A DNA stretch of 64,000 bases from Isoetes taiwanensis. Taxonomy: Eukaryota > Streptophyta > Lycopodiopsida > Isoetales > Isoetaceae. Under the pieces are notes generated by a model. The model made no database searches and was not told the origin of the DNA. It saw nothing but the letters and a program-made list of their open reading frames with translations. The translations under genes and the position numbers were made by a program. The DNA lies in assembly GCA_021234155.1 (NCBI GenBank), contig JAJEKV010000087.1:3882742-3946741 (forward strand), in the 5' to 3' direction. Position 1 is the first letter of the stretch; each line of letters opens with the position of its first letter. This document shows positions 58,647 to 64,000 of the stretch, in pieces.

Positions 58647-59529
58647 CATGTTCTAAGTGTCTTCTTTAAAAGGTATGTACCAAATCTCCCCCCTTTTTAA
58701 ATTTCAAATTTCGAATCTCCCCCCTTTTTAAATTTCAAATTTCGAACTGTAAGCATGAGTGGAGAAAAAAGCGGGATATAGAGTGTACGTAACAAAAAAA
58801 GGCGGGGTATAGCGTAGCCAATGGGATATTTATCTAAGGCCAATGGGTATAGATTAAAATATTATATATAAATTCTAATGCCATATATGTTATATATTAT
58901 TTTAGATTATAGTATATTGTTTAGCTCGTCTTATAATTAAAATCCCATTTTTTTCAAGCAGAAAAAAGCGGGGCATCAATGGGATATTTACCGTATGGGA
59001 TATATATCGTAGAAAATATATGGTGTCGATTGGAAAAAATACATATTAAGATAAGACAATAAACTATGGTGTGATAAAACAATAAACTAAGATGAGAAAA
59101 AATAATAAACTATGGTGTTTTAGAACTGTATTTTCTATGTTTTAGAACTATGGTGTTTTGGCATTTAGAAAATACATACAATATTTATTAGAAAATATAT
59201 AGAATAGGATATTGTATTTATTAGAAAACATTGACATACTAAAAAGGGGAAAAGGCCGGGGGGAGGGGGGGGTTTCTATTTTTTGGTCTATGTATACATA
59301 GAAAATGCATAGGTATAGTGTGCACTTAGAAAATACATAGGATATGGTGCAACTAATAATGATTTGCACTCTATGATATTGGAGGTAGAAAACTATGTTT
59401 GTAGGCAAGTAGGTTCGCCACATTTGTTGTATGTTTGATCACATTTGAACAAAGGTATAGTATTATGATATGATGTTTGAAAGTTTCATTTTTTACCTCC
59501 TCGGACCTGTTGTGTTTTTCACTCTAAAT
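58647..59529. other. AT-rich spacer with a short direct repeat
   Basis: TCCCCCCTTTTTAAATTTCA plus AATTTCGAA occurs twice back to back at about 58687-58746. A C/G run lies near 59258-59272. No gene is recognised. Confidence 0.4.
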
Positions 59530-60055
59530 GGCCTTCTGACACCCAAAACCTGCGTTTTTAAACTTTTGTACACCTTTCTCGACCATAGAAGTGAAAAGAC
59601 CTGTATTAAACTGCGTTTTTAAACTTTGAAACGCCTTTCACCATTTCAGCGAGTCGAGAAAGACCTCCGGCTAAAACCTGCGTTTTTGGCTTTGGTGCTG
59701 CCTTTCTCGACTTCGCGAGGTCGAGAAAGACTAAAAAACCTGCGTTTTCGCTTTTGTTTCCTTTCTCGACTCGTAGTCGAGAAAGGAACGCCTGACAAAA
59801 AACTGCGTTTTTTAAACTTTGGTACACCTTTCTCGACTCGCGAGTCGAAAGACCACTCTATTTAAAACTGCGTTTTCACTTTGTTTTGCCTTTCGACTCA
59901 GAGTCGAAAACCTCCTATTAAACCTTTGGTACGCCTTTCTCGACTCAGGGGTCGAAGGCCCTCGACCCTAAAACTGCGGTTTTTAAACTTTAGTCGAGAA
60001 AGGCCTTCGACTGTGTTTTTCCCTCACATTTTGCCTTTCTCGACCGAGGGATAGG
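59530..60055. repeat. Palindrome-bearing minisatellite (CTTTCTCGACTCGCGAGTCGAGAAAG)n
   Basis: About seven imperfect units of 60-80 bases each combine AAAACTGCGTTTTTAAACTT with a CTTTCTCGACT...AGTCGAGAAAG inverted repeat able to form a hairpin. Minor length changes occur between units. Both strands carry short open frames that are only by-products of the repeat. Confidence 0.75.
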
Positions 60056-60289
60056 TTCAATAGGTGACGCGTTTTATACGGAATAATGATGAATTGTATG
60101 ATACTCAAGACATATTTGCCGTGATAAAACGTAAAAATACTCGAAAAAAAAAAAAGATTTTCGCCAAGCCGGAAAAAACGGAAAGCTGAACGATGAAATT
60201 TTTCCGCCACGCTGGAACGAAGATAACCTGCAAATCACAGACGCTGAACGCCAATCGCCGATACGTAAGACCTTTCAGACAAATCACGC

Positions 60290-60480
60290 TTTTTTTGTTT
60301 TTTAGACGCCGAAAAAAAAAAACTCCAAGACGCCAAATTCAAATTTTTTTTTTTGTTTTATTTGGATAAAAAAAAATTGAATTTCGCGACGCAAAAACAG
60401 AAAATTTTTCTTTATGCTCACAGACGCTAAAGCCGTTTCCGCACGTAAAAAGTTTTCACAGACGCCATTTGTATCGCAGG
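60290..60480. repeat. A/T-homopolymer and AGACGC-rich low-complexity stretch
   Basis: Alternating A- and T-runs are punctuated by AGACGCC/AGACGCTAAA motifs about every 35-60 bases. No coding potential is seen. Confidence 0.5.
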
Positions 60481-60634
60481 TTTTTAATTTTTTTTTTATT
60501 AAAAATCGAAAAGGTTTTCAAATTTTGGCGGAATTTTTAATTTCTTGAGTTATGGTAAAAATAAAATTTTTTTCTGTTCAAATTCTCTCTTCTTTTAATT
60601 TTCTCTCTCTCATTTTATTCTCTCTCTATCTCTT

Positions 60635-60868
<234 letters not shown>

Positions 60869-60899
60869 GCGAACATTGCTTAAGGGCAAATATATATGG

Positions 60900-63800
60900 G
60901 TCAATGAAGACTTAACTAAGACCCAATTTCAGCAGAGAAGAGAAGAAGAGGATGAAGGAGGCAAGAGCGGCTGGACAACGTGCTAACTGGAGAGGCGGAA
61001 AAGTGATTGTGGAGGATGCATAGGAAGTAGCGACCGCCCGAGTTAGTTTCTTTGGAATGTAAATACGTTAAAAGTAGTAAGATCATTGCTATGGATGACT
61101 TGTTAGCAAATGTAGACATAGTTTTCTTTTTGGAAACGCGTGTGAGCATGAGGAAAAGGCTCTTCCGATATTTCTGGTTTTACGCTATTGCATTCAAAGA
61201 TGGAATAAGAAGGGCTGGAATCTCAAAGGTACAGGTGGTATTGCATGCTATGCTCGCAATGAAATTGTGCAAGCAGTGTGTGTTTTGACACATAAGGCAA
61301 CTGCACAATACATTTGGATTGAATTGCCAGGTAGGGGCAACAAGATATATGTAGTTGGTTGTTATTTCCCCCCAAGGGAATCACCCGTGTATAACAAAGG
61401 AGATCCGGATAAGGATGACCCATTCTTTCACTTAGAGCAGGATATATTAGCTTTGGGTTTGACAGGGGAAGTGCTATTGTTAGGAGACTTTAATGGCGTG
61501 ACGGGAAACCATCAAAAGACTTTGGTGGGCCTAGATGGAGAAGCGAGAATGGTTGGAAATCTGGATGATACTGAGCTGAAGACAATTGGATGGAGCAGAA
61601 CATCAGAAGACAATGTGAAATGGCTGACACCACAGGGGCGTCATGTCTTACATATGTGTAGTGGTTTTGAGATGGTGATCTTCAATGGCACGGATAGGTA
61701 CCTGTGCTCTGTAAGCGCCTTGTAAAAATGCTAGTGTGGTGGATTATGTTATTGCCAAACCTACTTTTGCGAGAACATGTTATTAGCTTTACGCATTGGA
61801 GATGAGAATGAAAGCTTCGGATCATGTACCTTTGCTCATTGAACTTCATGTACAAAGTGGCATCATAGGCAGCAAGAAGATACATATAAAGGTAAATGGA
61901 TGTCTCTCAAGTATAATAAAGCTCATGAATATAGCGAGATATCGAAAGCGAAAATGGCATCTTTGCATGGCCAGTCAAGTGGGGGATATGAGTGAGGCAT
62001 TGTCTAGGGTTTTGCTTGAATCAAATGAATGTTTTGTATCCCACCGGCAACGGAGGGGCTGCCATGTAATGGATGGTTTGACATGGAATGTAAACAAAGA
62101 GAGGCAAAAATTTAGAAGCACACACAAGGCGACTAAAAGTACGAGAAAGGAAAGTGTATACCAAGCTGGTCAAAATAAGAAGAAGGCATATTTACATCGT
62201 AAACATAGGCGAATGGTGGAAGAATCTGGTTGATCCAAAGAAATTTTGGAATAGGCTTAAACCCTTGAAACATGGGGGTAATGTGTTGCAAGCGGAGGCA
62301 CTAATGGAGCATGTACATGAATTTTATACCATGTCCATGGAGTTGAGGATAAGATGGTGAAGAGACATGTGAGATGGATGATATGCTTACCTTTACTCGG
62401 AGGATGTTCGGTGGGACTCAAGAGACTTGCTAATGGCAAAGCGGGCAGATGCTTGTGGCCTTAAGGCGAAAATGCTTAAGTGGGCTGGAGAAGCGGTTAC
62501 TTAATAGGCTGGTCGACATGTTCAATATGGCTTTGAGAGATGGGTTTCTAGGGCCCGGCGGGGTTAATAGGGTTGTGCCATTGCACAAGTCGGGATGCAT
62601 CTGATCCGGTAACTACCGTACCATTATGGTTGGCAGCCTTTACGCAAAACTGTATGCCTCTATATTTGAGGGCAAGATAAGCAACTGGGCAGAGGGTCAC
62701 AATGCTAGAGCAATAGGCCAAGCGGGCTTTAGACCTAAAAAGTCTACAACTGACCATTTGATCACCCTTCGTGCTATGATGGATTCAGTGGTGGATTGTG
62801 TTGCTATCTCGGAGCATACAGGGGATGCAAAGACATTTGGATGTGCTTGCCGGTTTTTGTGATGCTAAAAGTATGCAGGTGAATCTGGAAAAAACTAAAA
62901 AATCATTGTTTTGGAGCGAATAAAACAGATCATGTGCGGCTACTTTACAAGGGTAAGCAAGTTGAGGTCGTTGAAAGCTATAAGTATCTGGGTTTGACTG
63001 TAGACAAAAGTCCGAATTGGAATCAGGCGGTCGAACATAGAGTGAGTGCGGGCTTAAAGGCACTATATGCAATGTAGAGAAGGTGTGTGAATGCTGACAT
63101 TTGGAACTTTGAAATGAAACGCATGCTCTTTAAAGTATTGGTACAAACGGTTATACTGTATGGTTGTGAAGCCTGGGGGCCAGGCCTCGCTAATGATGGG
63201 TGGAAAAAGGTGGAAAAAATACAAAAGAAATTTTTTCACACAGAATTGGGCACTAAAATGCAAACGCCATATGATATAATGTTAGGAGAGTGCGGGATGA
63301 TACCCCTTGAAGCTGAAGCTCTTTGCAAAACCTTACGTTATCTGCATAAGGTTTTATATGATATGCCCAGGAATAGCTTGCCAAGAATTGCTGCAGCAGA
63401 GAGTAGTGACAAAGGTTGGTATGCAGATATTAGTAGATGGCTGGTGAAATGGGGGATGGATATTCACGAATTGCAGATGAATCAGGAAGATATTGAGGGA
63501 TGGGTTCGGAAGAGTGTTCTCACTAAGACATGGAGTACGCCAGTTGTGAAGAAAGAGTACTATCGGACTCAGATGAATCCCACATTGAAGGCAGCGCAGT
63601 ATCTTAGTGAACCCATATCTATGAAGCATAGGCAAGCAATTATGCGAGGATCCTTAAGCTCGCACCATCTTGGTGTGGAGGTAGGGAGATGGGCGACATC
63701 GCTCATGATCTTAGACAACCAGTATGGCTGTGTAGTGACCCAGGGGTGGAGGATGAGGCTCATATCTTACTTTGTTGCCGTGCTTTATCTCGACTTAAGA

Positions 63801-64000
63801 GTCATACATGGGATCGGGCATACCTCCCTTGAGGAGTTCTTTCGTACCAGGGGGCATCCATTGGGGGATATATTGTTGACATTCTTAAACATAGAGATGC
63901 TTGTTTGAAAAATCAGAAGGTACGAGATTGAGATAGAGGAGCCAGGTGTGTTACTCTCGGAAGACGACCGGATGACTTGTTTTATAATTTTGAATGTAAC
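60900..64000 (+). pseudogene. Long LINE family 2 copy: endonuclease, RT, C-terminal domain (runs to window edge)
   Basis: The endonuclease part (61267-61725) has QYIWIELPGRGNKIYVVGCY and LLLGDFNGVTGNHQKT. The RT part (62626 onward) has KISNWAEGHNARAIGQAGFR PKKSTTDH. The C-terminal part (63087-63908) has WKKVEKIQKKFFHTELGTKM, SLSSHHLGVEVGRW and, one frame over, an LCSDPGVEDEAHILLCC zinc-type motif. The stretch that should hold the FG.YIDELE and YADD boxes is missing between about 62800 and 62830, so it cannot polymerise. Several stops and frameshifts occur. It is the longest member of the family here and allows the fragments at 25641, 29539, 33690 and 44790 to be ordered. Confidence 0.8.

Overview
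This is a repeat-dominated stretch of nuclear DNA from a land plant. The evidence is spliced plant-style exons, a PPR fragment, an organellar-type ribosomal protein S21 with a targeting-like leader, plant L1 LINEs with a DUF4283-type ORF1, Ty3/gypsy remnants and long AT-rich spacers. The mix of elements, especially an RNase-H-like DNA transposon family that I recall from mosses, lycophytes, ferns and animals, suggests a large non-seed-plant genome such as a fern or lycophyte. That placement is inference, not proof. No bacterial-style operon, CRISPR array or canonical tRNA/rRNA gene was seen.

Layout. 1-1975: a minus-strand Ty3/gypsy gag, cut by the window edge, with its promoter/LTR-like leader. 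2085-5652: the most unusual part, three consecutive minus-strand genes. One ends in an unmistakable histone H3 core, a second ends in a candidate H2A-like fold, and a third small acidic protein lies downstream. The first two share a short module upstream of the histone part, and all three carry one or two disabling changes. 6716-7330: a small possible two-exon gene. 8352-14993: a minus-strand LTR (TGTGAC...GTCACA) with its primer binding site, followed by a ~2.8 kb tandem duplication of LTR end plus decayed pol. 14994-15044: a 51-bp palindromic miniature element. 16661-18402: a 1.74 kb poly(A) retroposon with a 14-bp target-site duplication (TSD). 19107-24980: a full-length but dead L1 with a perfect 19-bp TSD, inserted exactly at the end of another LTR copy (24999-25640).

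25640-34345: fragments of a second LINE family, a 2.48 kb segmental duplication whose first copy looks locally scrambled, ~400 bp tandem repeats and a PPR remnant. 34673-38034: the likeliest host genes, a bS21 ribosomal protein and a spliced hypothetical exon pair whose diverged copy lies at 41200-41650, beyond a 3' LTR. 42884-43085: a short array of the same 51-bp palindrome. 44790-45735: another LINE fragment between purine microsatellites. 47259-58646: an ~11.4 kb DNA transposon with matching 22-bp terminal inverted repeats (TIRs) and two convergent genes. The minus-strand gene resembles an RNase-H-like transposase family, and a second TIR element (55259-56963) is nested in it. 59530-64000: a palindrome-rich minisatellite, a 162-bp (CT)n tract, a tRNA-like head with A and B boxes, and a long LINE copy that has lost the catalytic centre of its reverse transcriptase.

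Functionally the window is mostly an archive of mobile DNA. The only sequences with a good claim to host function are the bS21 exon and, less certainly, the exon pair at 37661-38034 and the small gene at 6716-7330. The histone-fusion cluster fits neither host genes nor any transposon type I can name, and it is the best candidate for an undescribed system.
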